A DNA stretch of 64,000 nucleotides from an uncultured Clostridium sp. (GCA_903789665.1 CAIFEX010000001.1:82748-146747), one strand, 5' to 3'. Numbered from the stretch's first letter, positions 53,255 through 60,785 are shown. A program made the numbers and translations. The notes: generated from the letters alone by a model not told the origin.

Positions 53255-54247
53255 ATGAAAGTTGGAAAATTGGATTGGAAGGATTTGAAATCCATAATAG
53301 ATGAAAACAGAGCGGTTAAAAGGAAGGATGTCAGGATAAGGAGCGGCATAGGAGAGGACTGCAGTGTTGTAAATTTTGGAGACAAGGAATGTATTGTTTC
53401 AACGGATCCCATTACCGGTGCCGGTTTAAACAGCGGTAGACTGGCAGTACATATAAACTGCAATGATATAGCTTCCTGCGGCGTGGAGCCGGTAGGAATT
53501 CTAGTTACAATTCTGGCTCCTGAAGATTCCCGCCTGGAAGATATAAGGCAAATCATGAGAGAAATGAGCAGTGAGGCAGGAAAACTTGATGTGGAAATAT
53601 TGGGCGGACATACCGAGGTAACCAAAGCTGTAAATAAAATGGTTATTTCTTGCACTGTAATAGGAAGGGGAGACAGGGGAAAAGCTGTGTCTACCTCGGG
53701 AGCAAGGGAAGGTGACGATATAGTTGTAACGAAATATTTGTGCCTGGAGGGTACCAGTATTGCGGCAAATGATTTTGAAGGGAAACTTAAAAACATACTT
53801 ACGTCCGCTGAAATAGATGAAGCTAAGAATTATATAAATTATATAAGTGTGGTTAAAGAGGGAGTATTGTCCGGGAAATTCGGAGTAAATTCCATGCATG
53901 ATATAACTGAAGGAGGACTTTTAGGTGCACTCTGGGAGGTTGCCAAAGCAAGTGAGGTTGGTTTTAAAATATATGAAGACAAGGTACCTCTAAGGGAAAT
54001 CACATTGAAAATATGCAAAAAATATTCCATAGATCCCCTGAGATTTATTTCTTCAGGCAGCATGCTCATTACTACCGAAAGAGGAAGGGAGCTGGTTCAC
54101 ATGCTGGAAAACTGCGGTATTAAGGCCAGCATTATAGGTAAAATCACCGGGAATTCATATATGATGGTTGGCAGAGACGGAGTACAGCACCAGGTGGAGC
54201 CCCCCCAGAGTGATGAATTATTTGTATTGGAAGAAAAATTAAAATAA
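53255..54247 (+). CDS. AIR synthase-related (PurM/HypE/ThiL-like) protein
   Basis: A 330-residue protein of the PurM superfamily, whose members bind ATP and activate carbonyl or carboxyl groups. Visible are the N-terminal GIGEDCSVVNFG, the DPITGAG Mg-ATP motif, GGHTEVTKA and the C-terminal DGVQHQVEPPQSDELF. It resembles HypE-like proteins often annotated as hydrogenase maturation factors, but no hypA-D genes are near and the window's hydrogenase is of the [FeFe] type. The true substrate is therefore open. AAAGGAAG before ATG 53255 sets the start; the frame upstream lacks a site. Confidence 0.8.
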   Translation: MKVGKLDWKDLKSIIDENRAVKRKDVRIRSGIGEDCSVVNFGDKECIVSTDPITGAGLNSGRLAVHINCNDIASCGVEPVGILVTILAPEDSRLEDIRQIMREMSSEAGKLDVEILGGHTEVTKAVNKMVISCTVIGRGDRGKAVSTSGAREGDDIVVTKYLCLEGTSIAANDFEGKLKNILTSAEIDEAKNYINYISVVKEGVLSGKFGVNSMHDITEGGLLGALWEVAKASEVGFKIYEDKVPLREITLKICKKYSIDPLRFISSGSMLITTERGRELVHMLENCGIKASIIGKITGNSYMMVGRDGVQHQVEPPQSDELFVLEEKLK

Positions 54248-54298
54248 TTGATGTATAATTGATCTAAGAAGATACAGTTTTGGTTTTGGAGGAGAAAA

Positions 54299-55045
54299 AT
54301 GAGAGTCGATGGTAGAAAATATGATCAAATTAGGCCTATAAAAATAACGAGAAAATATACAAAATATGCAGAAGGCTCTGTACTTATGGAAACCGGTGAT
54401 ACAAAGGTTATATGTACTGCATCCATAGAGGATAAGGTTCCGCCTTTCCTGAAAGGTAAGGGTCAGGGCTGGATAACTTGCGAATACAATATGCTTCCCA
54501 GGGCCACTCAGGTTAGGAAGATAAGAGACATAACCAGAGGTAAAATTGACGGAAGGACTATGGAAATACAGAGACTTATAGGTAGGGCACTGAGATCTGT
54601 AGTGGATTTGAAAGCTATAGGAGAAAAGACCATATGGGTTGACTGTGATGTGATCCAGGCTGACGGCGGTACCAGGACGGCTTCTATATCCGGGGCATTT
54701 GTGTCGCTCGTGGATGCTGTAAATGTACTGCACAGGAGATCACCTTTTAAAATCTACCCCATAAGAGATTTCGTAAGTGCCGTAAGCGTAGGAATTGTAG
54801 ATGATGTGAAAATGCTGGATTTATGTTATCTGGAAGATTCCAGGGCCAAGGTGGACATGAACATAGTAATGACGGATTCTGATGAAATTGTAGAGATACA
54901 GGGTACTGGAGAACGGAGCCCGTTTACGAAAGAAGACTTGAAAGAGCTCATGGCATTGGGAGAGAAAGGCATAAGAAATATGATTCGAGCCCAAAAAAAC
55001 AGTTTGAAGATGGACTCCTTGTGGATAGGAACGGGTGGTGAATAG
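54299..55045 (+). CDS. rph: Ribonuclease PH
   Basis: Phosphate-dependent 3'-5' exoribonuclease that trims tRNA precursors. The 248-residue length is typical, with N-terminal [16 protein letters not shown], the RNA-binding [20 protein letters not shown], the phosphate site region [15 protein letters not shown] and the C-terminal acidic [15 protein letters not shown] and [20 protein letters not shown] is the ribosome site. Its stop codon shares a base with the GTG start of rdgB, so the two are coupled. Confidence 0.97.
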   Translation: MRVDGRKYDQIRPIKITRKYTKYAEGSVLMETGDTKVICTASIEDKVPPFLKGKGQGWITCEYNMLPRATQVRKIRDITRGKIDGRTMEIQRLIGRALRSVVDLKAIGEKTIWVDCDVIQADGGTRTASISGAFVSLVDAVNVLHRRSPFKIYPIRDFVSAVSVGIVDDVKMLDLCYLEDSRAKVDMNIVMTDSDEIVEIQGTGERSPFTKEDLKELMALGEKGIRNMIRAQKNSLKMDSLWIGTGGE

Positions 55046-55656
55046 TGAAAGAATTAATAGTGGCAAGTAATAACCCTAATAAAATAAGGGAGATCAAACA
55101 GATATTATCCCAATATCCTATGAGAATTTTGTCTATGGGTGAGATTGGGGTGAATATAGATGTCGATGAAGATGGAACTACATTTATGCAGAATGCCTAT
55201 AAGAAAGCTAAGTCGGTATATGATTTTCTGGGGCGGAGATTTATGGTACTGGCGGATGATTCGGGCCTTATGGTCAAAGGGCTGGATGGAGATCCGGGAG
55301 TACATTCTGCGAGATTTGCAGGTGAACATGGGAATGATGAAAAAAATAACGAAAAACTTCTGAGGCTCCTGAAAAATAAAAATACGGACAGCAGGATGGC
55401 AAAATTTTTATGTGCCATGGTTCTGATACTGGAAACTGATAAGATGATTGAAGTGCAGGGAGAAATAAAAGGGGTGATTTGCAAGGAGGAAAGAGGAAAC
55501 AATAAATTTGGCTATGACCCTCTATTTTATGTACCGGAGTATGGCATGACCTTTGGAGAAATGCCTGCCAAACTGAAGAATTCTATAAGTCATAGGGCGA
55601 AAGCACTGGAAAAATTGAAAATCGAATTGGGAAAATACATTGAGAAGAAGGTATGA
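55045..55656 (+). CDS. rdgB: dITP/XTP pyrophosphatase (RdgB/HAM1)
   Basis: Hydrolyses non-canonical purine nucleoside triphosphates (dITP, XTP) to keep them out of nucleic acids. The 203-residue HAM1-fold protein begins ASNNPNKIREIKQIL and has the substrate region ADDSGLMVKGLDGDPGVHSARF and GYDPLFYVPEYGMTFGEM. The start is a GTG overlapping the rph stop by one base; three bases separate its stop from the phosphodiesterase start. The rph-rdgB-yfcE order is standard in Firmicutes. Confidence 0.97.
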   Translation: MKELIVASNNPNKIREIKQILSQYPMRILSMGEIGVNIDVDEDGTTFMQNAYKKAKSVYDFLGRRFMVLADDSGLMVKGLDGDPGVHSARFAGEHGNDEKNNEKLLRLLKNKNTDSRMAKFLCAMVLILETDKMIEVQGEIKGVICKEERGNNKFGYDPLFYVPEYGMTFGEMPAKLKNSISHRAKALEKLKIELGKYIEKKV

Positions 55657-55659
55657 GAT

Positions 55660-56130
55660 TTGCAGATAGGAGTAATAAGTGATACTCATAGAGACAGAAA
55701 ATTTGTTGACAGGGTTAAAAATGTTTTTTTCGATATGGATGTTATCATTCACCTGGGGGATAATGTTCAGGATGTTTTGCGGATTGAGAGATTTTTTAAG
55801 AAACCTGTGATTAATGTGAAGGGAAATTGTGATTTCTCCGTAGGTGTCCCCAGTGAAAGAGTTGAAATCATGGAGGGCAAAAAATTCTTTATAACCCATG
55901 GGCACAGATATGATGTCAAATATGAACTTACCAAGTTGAAATATAAAGCTTTAGAAGAAGAAGCTGATGTAGTTTTATTTGGACATACACATATATCCAC
56001 GATAATTCATGAAGGTGGTATATGGTTTGTCAATCCAGGGAGCCCATCTGTACCTAGAGATGGGTTTAACAGCGTTGCGGTAATAAGTTTGGAAAATGGA
56101 ATTATAACTCCTGAGATCAAAAGAGTGTAA
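55660..56130 (+). CDS. YfcE/MJ0936-type metallophosphodiesterase
   Basis: A 156-residue calcineurin-like phosphodiesterase. The metal motifs are in order: SDTHRD near residue 7, HLGDN, KGNCD, THGHRY and FGHTH, all complete, so the enzyme should be active on phosphodiesters; the natural substrate is unknown. It starts at TTG three bases after rdgB and is the last gene of the rph-rdgB operon, followed by the tRNA cluster. Confidence 0.92.
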   Translation: MQIGVISDTHRDRKFVDRVKNVFFDMDVIIHLGDNVQDVLRIERFFKKPVINVKGNCDFSVGVPSERVEIMEGKKFFITHGHRYDVKYELTKLKYKALEEEADVVLFGHTHISTIIHEGGIWFVNPGSPSVPRDGFNSVAVISLENGIITPEIKRV

Positions 56131-56158
56131 ATAAAATGAAAAAAATTTCAATTGGGTA

Positions 56159-56187
56159 TTGACGAATCCATATATATCGTGTAGAAT
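56159..56187 (+). promoter_or_regulatory. Promoter of the tRNA cluster
   Basis: TTGACG (56159-56164) and TAGAAT (56182-56187) are 17 bp apart, about 40 bp before the first tRNA. The -10 is flanked by ATATATCGTG, a decamer that recurs twice before the threonine dehydratase gene. Confidence 0.7.
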
Positions 56188-56226
56188 AATTAATGTTGTC
56201 GAGAGTTTGAAAAGGCTTCTAGTTGT

Positions 56227-56302
56227 CGGGGTGTAGCGCAGATGGGAGCGCGCGTGGTTTGGGACCATGAGGTCGCAGGTTCAAGCCCTGTCACCCCGAC
56301 CA
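56227..56302 (+). tRNA. tRNA-Pro (TGG)
   Basis: Complete cloverleaf with acceptor CGGGGTG/CACCCCG, anticodon loop TTTGGGA giving TGG, T loop TTCAAGC and encoded CCA. First of fifteen tRNAs. Confidence 0.95.
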
Positions 56303-56411
56303 TTCAATTGATTGAGTATGCTCTGTGTATGAATTTTGACTTCAGGCAAAGCTAAATTAATTTTATGGTTGTTAAAACGGCATCACTTAATATTGAATGG
56401 ACAAATTTCAT

Positions 56412-56485
56412 GCGGGTGTAACTCAATGGTAGAGTGCTAGCCTTCCAAGCTAGTTATGAGAGTTCGATTCTCTTCACCCGCTCCA
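56412..56485 (+). tRNA. tRNA-Gly (TCC)
   Basis: Acceptor GCGGGTG/CACCCGC, anticodon loop CTTCCAA giving TCC, T arm TTCGATT, CCA encoded. First member of a three-tRNA block that is repeated at 57194; a third copy lies at 57629. Confidence 0.95.
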
Positions 56486-56490
56486 AGCGT

Positions 56491-56567
56491 GCGTCTTTAG
56501 CTCAGTTGGATAGAGCAACGGCCTTCTAAGCCGTGGGCCGGGGGTTCGAATCCCTTAAGACGCACCA
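56491..56567 (+). tRNA. tRNA-Arg (TCT)
   Basis: Acceptor GCGTCTT/AAGACGC, anticodon loop CTTCTAA giving TCT, CCA encoded. Second of the repeated block. Confidence 0.95.
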
Positions 56568-56572
56568 GTTAT

Positions 56573-56648
56573 GCGCCATTAGCTCAGTTGGTAGAGCATC
56601 TGACTCTTAATCAGGTTGCCCGGGGTTCGAGTCCCCGATGGCGCACCA
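56573..56648 (+). tRNA. tRNA-Lys (CTT)
   Basis: Acceptor GCGCCAT/ATGGCGC, anticodon loop CTCTTAA giving CTT, CCA encoded. Third of the repeated block; differs from the copy at 57355 by one base in the variable region. Confidence 0.95.
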
Positions 56649-56654
56649 AAATGT

Positions 56655-56731
56655 GGTGGACGTAGTTCAGCTGGCAGAGCGCCAGATTGTGGTTCTGGTT
56701 GTCGTGGGTTCGAATCCCACCGTTCACCCCA
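56655..56731 (+). tRNA. tRNA-His (GTG)
   Basis: Acceptor GTGGACG/CGTTCAC with the extra 5' G (56655) opposite C73, typical of tRNA-His. Anticodon loop TTGTGGT gives GTG. CCA encoded. Confidence 0.95.
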
Positions 56732-56736
56732 AATAT

Positions 56737-56811
56737 TGGGATGTAGCCAAGTGGTAAGGCAATGGACTTTGACTCCATCATTCGTAGGTTCAAATCCTGC
56801 CATCCCAGCCA
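56737..56811 (+). tRNA. tRNA-Gln (TTG)
   Basis: Acceptor TGGGATG/CATCCCA, anticodon loop CTTTGAC giving TTG, T arm TTCAAAT, CCA encoded. Confidence 0.95.
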
Positions 56812-56817
56812 TTTAGT

Positions 56818-56893
56818 GGTTTACTAGCTCAGTTGGTAGAGCACATGACTTTTAATCATGTTGCCCGGGGTTCGATTCCCCGGTAAGCCACCA
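56818..56893 (+). tRNA. tRNA-Lys (TTT)
   Basis: Acceptor GGTTTAC/GTAAGCC (one G-U), anticodon loop CTTTTAA giving TTT, CCA encoded. Confidence 0.95.
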
Positions 56894-56939
56894 TATTTTT
56901 TGTTAATATTTCATATAAATATAAAATAAATTTTCTCAT

Positions 56940-57023
56940 GCAGGTGTGGCGGAATTGGCAGACGCACTAGACTTAGGATCTAGCGCCTATGGCATGGGGG
57001 TTCAAGTCCCTTCACCTGCACCA
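56940..57023 (+). tRNA. tRNA-Leu (TAG)
   Basis: Long variable arm as in class II tRNAs, acceptor GCAGGTG/CACCTGC, anticodon loop CTTAGGA giving TAG, CCA encoded. Confidence 0.95.
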
Positions 57024-57071
57024 ATTTATTGATTTCAAGTTTTGTTGTGTAAAATTGCGTATGTGTTTTGT

Positions 57072-57146
57072 GCGGGAGTGGCTCAGTGGTAGAGTGTCAC
57101 CTTGCCAAGGTGAATGTCGCGGGTTCGAATCCCGTCTTCCGCTCCA
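57072..57146 (+). tRNA. tRNA-Gly (GCC)
   Basis: Acceptor GCGGGAG/CTTCCGC, anticodon loop TTGCCAA giving GCC, T arm TTCGAAT, CCA encoded. Confidence 0.95.
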
Positions 57147-57193
57147 AGTTAAGATCAAATTTGATTATAGATATAAAAAATATAGAGTGTACT

Positions 57194-57267
57194 GCGGGTG
57201 TAACTCAATGGTAGAGTGCTAGCCTTCCAAGCTAGTTATGAGAGTTCGATTCTCTTCACCCGCTCCA
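57194..57267 (+). tRNA. tRNA-Gly (TCC), copy 2
   Basis: Identical to the gene at 56412. Starts the second copy of the Gly-Arg-Lys block. Confidence 0.95.
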
Positions 57268-57272
57268 AGCGT

Positions 57273-57349
57273 GCGTCTTTAGCTCAGTTGGATAGAGCAA
57301 CGGCCTTCTAAGCCGTGGGCCGGGGGTTCGAATCCCTTAAGACGCACCA
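57273..57349 (+). tRNA. tRNA-Arg (TCT), copy 2
   Basis: Identical to the gene at 56491, with identical flanking spacers. Confidence 0.95.
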
Positions 57350-57354
57350 GTTAT

Positions 57355-57430
57355 GCGCCATTAGCTCAGTTGGTAGAGCATCTGACTCTTAATCAGGTTG
57401 TCCGGGGTTCGAGTCCCCGATGGCGCACCA
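57355..57430 (+). tRNA. tRNA-Lys (CTT), copy 2
   Basis: Differs from the gene at 56573 by a single C-to-T change in the variable/T-arm junction (GTTGTCC versus GTTGCCC). Confidence 0.95.
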
Positions 57431-57454
57431 TCACACATTATAATTTCATAATGT

Positions 57455-57530
57455 CGGGGTGTGGCGCAGGTGGTAGCGCGCTTGGTTAGGGACCATGAGG
57501 TCGCAGGTTCAAGTCCTGTCGCCCCGACCA
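57455..57530 (+). tRNA. tRNA-Pro (AGG)
   Basis: Acceptor CGGGGTG/CGCCCCG (one G-U), D arm GCGC/GCGC, anticodon loop TTAGGGA giving AGG. The anticodon stem CTTGG/CCATG has a T-T mismatch at its second pair. CCA encoded. A34 is rare in bacteria outside tRNA-Arg(ACG). It resembles the TGG gene at 56227. Confidence 0.88.
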
Positions 57531-57628
57531 TTTCCTACCATTCATTTCTTACTGTTTAGTTTTAGGGAGAAGAAATTTTAAAATCCTGGTAAGTTCGCAT
57601 GTTTGTGCAATTACCTCACAATAGATTT

Positions 57629-57702
57629 GCGGGTGTAACTCAATGGTAGAGTGCTAGCCTTCCAAGCTAGTTATGAGAGTTCGATTCTCTTCACCCGCTC
57701 CA
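57629..57702 (+). tRNA. tRNA-Gly (TCC), copy 3
   Basis: Third identical copy of the Gly(TCC) gene, this one without Arg and Lys neighbours. Confidence 0.95.
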
Positions 57703-57727
57703 TTTGTATTTTTGAAATGAATACTGT

Positions 57728-57804
57728 GCGCCCATAGCTCAGCTGGATAGAGTGATGGACTTCGAATCCAGAGGCCGGGAGTTCGAATCTCCCTGGGCGC
57801 ACCA
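57728..57804 (+). tRNA. tRNA-Arg (TCG)
   Basis: Acceptor GCGCCCA/TGGGCGC, anticodon loop CTTCGAA giving TCG, CCA encoded. Last tRNA of the cluster. Confidence 0.94.
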
Positions 57805-57820
57805 TAAATCATTGATATTA

Positions 57821-57862
57821 AGGGATTTGCAGAAATGTAAGTCTCTTTTTTATTTTTTTATA
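57821..57862 (+). terminator. Terminator of the tRNA cluster
   Basis: AGGGATTT pairs with AAGTCTCT (two G-U) over a 10-base loop, followed by two T-runs. Confidence 0.6.
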
Positions 57863-57914
57863 CGTGTTAACAAATAGTTTATTAATATGACATTAAATTG
57901 TAATAAATACCGTA

Positions 57915-58108
57915 TATAATTGAAAGTGTTCTAAGGGATAACCTTAGTTCATGCAAATGAATAGTCCCCTTTAAATATAATTGCAAGTGCTAATTGGTGC
58001 CTGTGGGTTGAAGGGCACGGTAAAATTGATACAACCCATCATAAACTAAGCTCCTTAAAATTTATAAATTATATAAAATAGGCATCCGTCATTTAGGATG
58101 TTTATTTT
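57915..58108 (+). ncRNA. Candidate small RNA A (non-coding, about 180 nt)
   Basis: TATAAT at 57915-57920 is followed by a structured stretch without a reading frame and ends at a terminator hairpin. TAAGG/CCTTA and CTTAGTT/AACTAAG can close the ends. In the middle GGTGCC/GGCAC and TGGGTTG/CAACCCA (the latter a 7-bp pair) are alternatives. The terminator stem AAAATAGGCATCC / GGATGTTTATTTT (58075-58108, 13 bp with two G-U) ends in T-rich sequence. Length and end pairing are like 6S RNA, but no firm family match is claimed. Confidence 0.4.
58075..58108 (+). terminator. Terminator with GTCATTTA loop, copy 1
   Basis: AAAATAGGCATCC, loop GTCATTTA, GGATGTTTATTTT. The core TAGGCATCC-GTCATTTA-GGATG recurs exactly at 58419-58440. 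Confidence 0.75.
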
Positions 58109-58415
58109 ATATAAAGAAAAGGCCAGGGATGGAGATCCCTGGAATGAGGTTTATTACAGTATGAGTTTTTTTTAAACACCGGGGATAAAATCCCCAGTGT
58201 AAAGTAAGCAATAAGTACTCGATAAATAATTAAATACATTGAAGTACCTACATAACATAGAATGCGTATAATTCTATATATTATACTGGTAATTTAAGGA
58301 ATAACATTGCGTTATAGTATGGATGTTTTAACAAGAACTTAACAGGAAAAATATCCTGCTGTAACAAATTATGTGTATATTAAAAGTATAAAAAAATAAA
58401 CTCTTTGTGTACATG
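58109..58415 (+). ncRNA. Candidate small RNA region B
   Basis: A gene-free stretch holding strong hairpins. CCAGGGAT-GGAG-ATCCCTGG (58123-58142) is perfect over 8 bp. CAC(c)GGGGAT-AAA-ATCCCC(a)GTG (58177-58199) is another, and CAGGA/TCCTG lies near 58347. TATAAT occurs at about 58265. The region ends at the second copy of the GTCATTTA-loop terminator. No ribosome site or open frame is convincing. It may hold one or more small RNAs or decayed copies of candidate A. Confidence 0.3.
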
Positions 58416-58453
58416 AAGTAGGCATCCGTCATTTAGGATGCCTACTTTATTTG
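58416..58453 (+). terminator. Terminator with GTCATTTA loop, copy 2
   Basis: AAGTAGGCATCC, loop GTCATTTA, GGATGCCTACTT: a perfect 12-bp stem followed by TATTTG. Its core is the same as that of the terminator at 58075. Confidence 0.75.
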
Positions 58454-58524
58454 AAATTGTATATAATATTTCATCTGACCTTCCGCATATTCTGTATTAA
58501 AAGTATTTGTTTGGAGGTTTTATG

Positions 58525-58995
58525 ATGAAGGAGCAGCTGCTCGGCATATTATTAGAGTTTATTTTGGGTGTGGTTGGAATTATAGGAGGTTATGTCCTCA
58601 AAAAGATTTCAGATGTAATAGAAGAGCAGAGGAGATCTTTCATAGCCAGGAAAGATATGGACAATTATAATCATGCCCTTACTTTGGCAAAAGGGATGTA
58701 TTACGTTTTGGAAGATGAATTCAATTCCAAGCGGAAATCAGGTGATATTAAAAAGAGTGAGATGGATAAAAGGCTGCTGCAGCTATTGCCGGATCTTACG
58801 CAGGAAGAGTTAGATGCTATAAATAAGCAGGTATGCAGTGATACTAACAGTGAAATAAAGGAAAAATTGTTTCAGATTGAAGAACTTAAGGAGACACAGT
58901 CTAAATTATGGCAGCAGCTGACTCAATTACAGAAGGAAAATTTGCATCTGAAACAAATTATATATAACATGCAAAATCCGTATCGAAACAAATAG
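58525..58995 (+). CDS. Membrane-anchored coiled-coil protein, holin-like
   Basis: A 157-residue protein with one N-terminal membrane segment (about residues 4-24, LLGILLEFILGVVGIIGGYV), then a charged helical region and a C-terminal coiled coil (IKEKLFQIEELKETQSKLWQ onward). The N-terminal half resembles phage holins of the LLH type (membrane helix followed by a helical tail), with an added coiled coil. No other phage genes are near. GGAGG precedes two adjacent ATGs; 58525 has the better distance. Unknown role. Confidence 0.6.
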   Translation: MKEQLLGILLEFILGVVGIIGGYVLKKISDVIEEQRRSFIARKDMDNYNHALTLAKGMYYVLEDEFNSKRKSGDIKKSEMDKRLLQLLPDLTQEELDAINKQVCSDTNSEIKEKLFQIEELKETQSKLWQQLTQLQKENLHLKQIIYNMQNPYRNK

Positions 58996-59068
58996 GGAAT
59001 TCATTTATGGAGATCAGGAAGTTTTTGTGATAAAATTAAATAAAATACATGGGGAGGAGTTGTTTTAC

Positions 59069-59425
59069 GTGTATAGGGAATGGTTAAAAGTTTTAGAGAA
59101 GAATAGAGATAAAGTTGAAAGGGGACTTAATGAATTATTTAAAAAGGCGATCTCAGGACACCACGAGGAGGGGAAAGAAGGCATACTGACTATTGATGCC
59201 TTTGGAAATACTGACATATATTTTGAAGATAAAAAGTACGCACTGGAAAAAGTTTCAAAGGGGAATGAGCTGGAGATTTTAAGAATTGACTGCAATAAAT
59301 ACAAAAATTTAAAAAATAAAGAAGATATTGATAAAAAGATGAAGTGCTTGAAAAACGAAATCATACCTGAGACCATGAATAAATTATATGAGGACGTGAG
59401 AGGATGGGCATTGGAGGAAGGTTAA
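59069..59425 (+). CDS. Unknown protein, 118 residues
   Basis: A hydrophilic, lysine/glutamate-rich protein with a helical start (REWLKVLEKNRDKVERGLNEL), a beta-like middle (GILTIDAFGNTDIYFEDKKYAL) and a helical end. GGGGAGGAG nine bases before GTG 59069 is the best ribosome site; the open frame extends 14 codons upstream to another GTG with a weaker site. It follows the coiled-coil membrane gene by 73 bp. The family is not recognised. Confidence 0.6.
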   Translation: MYREWLKVLEKNRDKVERGLNELFKKAISGHHEEGKEGILTIDAFGNTDIYFEDKKYALEKVSKGNELEILRIDCNKYKNLKNKEDIDKKMKCLKNEIIPETMNKLYEDVRGWALEEG

Positions 59426-59458
59426 TCAAATAATTTCTCAACTTATATGAATATGCGG

Positions 59459-59496
59459 GCTATCTCAAATTTTTCTTGAGATAGCTTATTTTAATT
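59459..59496 (+). terminator. Terminator after the 118-residue gene
   Basis: GCTATCTCAA pairs perfectly with TTGAGATAGC, followed by TTATTTTAATT. Confidence 0.8.
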
Positions 59497-59588
59497 CACA
59501 TATTTATTATTTAGAAATATTTAATTCACTGATTTTAAAATATGATATAAACAAATTGATAAAATTAAATTTATATGTTATTATAGAC

Positions 59589-59616
59589 TTGAAATAATAA
59601 ATGATATGTGTATAAT
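59589..59616 (+). promoter_or_regulatory. Promoter of the threonine dehydratase gene
   Basis: TTGAAA (59589-59594) and TATAAT (59611-59616) are 16 bp apart, giving a leader of about 175 nt. In the leader are a CcpA-like site (TGAAAACGTTTATC, 59663-59676; 11 of 14 positions) and two copies of ATATATCGTG (59652-59661 and 59696-59705). Confidence 0.6.
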
Positions 59617-59797
59617 TTACATTTTTATATATATGTAAGAACATTACGTACATATATCGTGTTGAAAACGTTTATCAAATAGAATACCCAAATGTATATA
59701 TCGTGGGACATTTTAAATAAATAATTTTTTTAATGCACAGTTATATATATTTGAAGGCTTATAAACAATTATACAAATTAACAGGGGGGAATAGGTT

Positions 59798-60775
59798 ATG
59801 GAACTAAATCTAGAAAAGATCAAAAAAGCTAAGGAAAATATCAAAGATGTGGTAAGAGAAACTCCTCTTTTTTACACCAGCACTTTTTCCAAAAAGTGCG
59901 GCTGTAATGTGTATTTGAAATGCGAAAATAAACAAAAAACAGGAGCTTTTAAATTAAGGGGAGCTTACAACAAACTGGTCAGTCTCAGTGAAGGGGATAA
60001 GAAGAAGGGAGTTATAGCTTCTTCAGCAGGTAATCATGCCCAGGGAGTTGCTTATGCGGCTACATCTTTTGGAGTAAAGTCAACAATTGTTATGCCGGTT
60101 ACTGCACCCAAAGCAAAGGTTGAAGCTACCAAAGGATATGGTGCCGAAGTAATTCAGTCAGGTAAGGTTTATGACGAGTGTTATGCAAAAGCAGTAGAGG
60201 TTCAAAAGGAAACAGGTGCTACTTTTGTTCATCCCTATAATGATGTTGATGTAATGGCAGGTCAGGGAACTATAGGAATTGAAATATTGGAAAAACTGCC
60301 TGAAGCAGATGTGGTAATAGTTCCAATAGGCGGCGGCGGATTGATATCGGGTGTTGCTACAGCAGTTAAATCCATAAAGCCTTCCATAAGAGTTATAGGA
60401 GTGCAGCCTGAGATCATAGCTTCTGCAAAAGCTTCAATAGAGCAGGGAAAAGTAGTTACGCTACCGGGTGCGGTATCTGTAGCTGACGGTACATCTGTTT
60501 GTACCCCGGGAGACAAATGTTTTGAATATATAAAGAAATATGTAGATGAAATAGTGACTGTAAGTGAAGATGAAATAGAATTTGGGATGTTTGCATTGAT
60601 GGCGAGGAATAAATTGATAGCCGAAGGTGCAGGTGCATTACCACTGGCAGCTTTACTTGCTGGAAAAATAAGTGGAGTAAAAGACAAAAATGTAGTTGGA
60701 CTCGTTAGCGGTGGAAATGTGGATATAGCTTCTGTTGCAAAAATAATAGAGAAAGAATTGAAAAAAGTACAATAA
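59798..60775 (+). CDS. tdcB: Threonine dehydratase, catabolic type
   Basis: PLP-dependent conversion of L-threonine (or serine) to 2-oxobutyrate and ammonia. The 325-residue protein has Lys52 in KTGAFKLRGAY as the PLP lysine, the SAGNHAQG substrate loop, the phosphate loop GGGGL and SGGNVD at the C-terminus. There is no C-terminal ACT regulatory domain, so it is the short catabolic form (TdcB) rather than isoleucine-inhibited IlvA. The ribosome site is AGGGGGG. It lies before the double-cubane reductase operon but has its own promoter and terminator. Confidence 0.92.
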   Translation: MELNLEKIKKAKENIKDVVRETPLFYTSTFSKKCGCNVYLKCENKQKTGAFKLRGAYNKLVSLSEGDKKKGVIASSAGNHAQGVAYAATSFGVKSTIVMPVTAPKAKVEATKGYGAEVIQSGKVYDECYAKAVEVQKETGATFVHPYNDVDVMAGQGTIGIEILEKLPEADVVIVPIGGGGLISGVATAVKSIKPSIRVIGVQPEIIASAKASIEQGKVVTLPGAVSVADGTSVCTPGDKCFEYIKKYVDEIVTVSEDEIEFGMFALMARNKLIAEGAGALPLAALLAGKISGVKDKNVVGLVSGGNVDIASVAKIIEKELKKVQ

Positions 60776-60785
60776 TTATAGATGA

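Noticed and set aside
56579..57222. Open frames of 60-77 codons across the tRNA cluster
   Set aside because: They run through tRNA genes on either strand and reflect tRNA sequence, not proteins.
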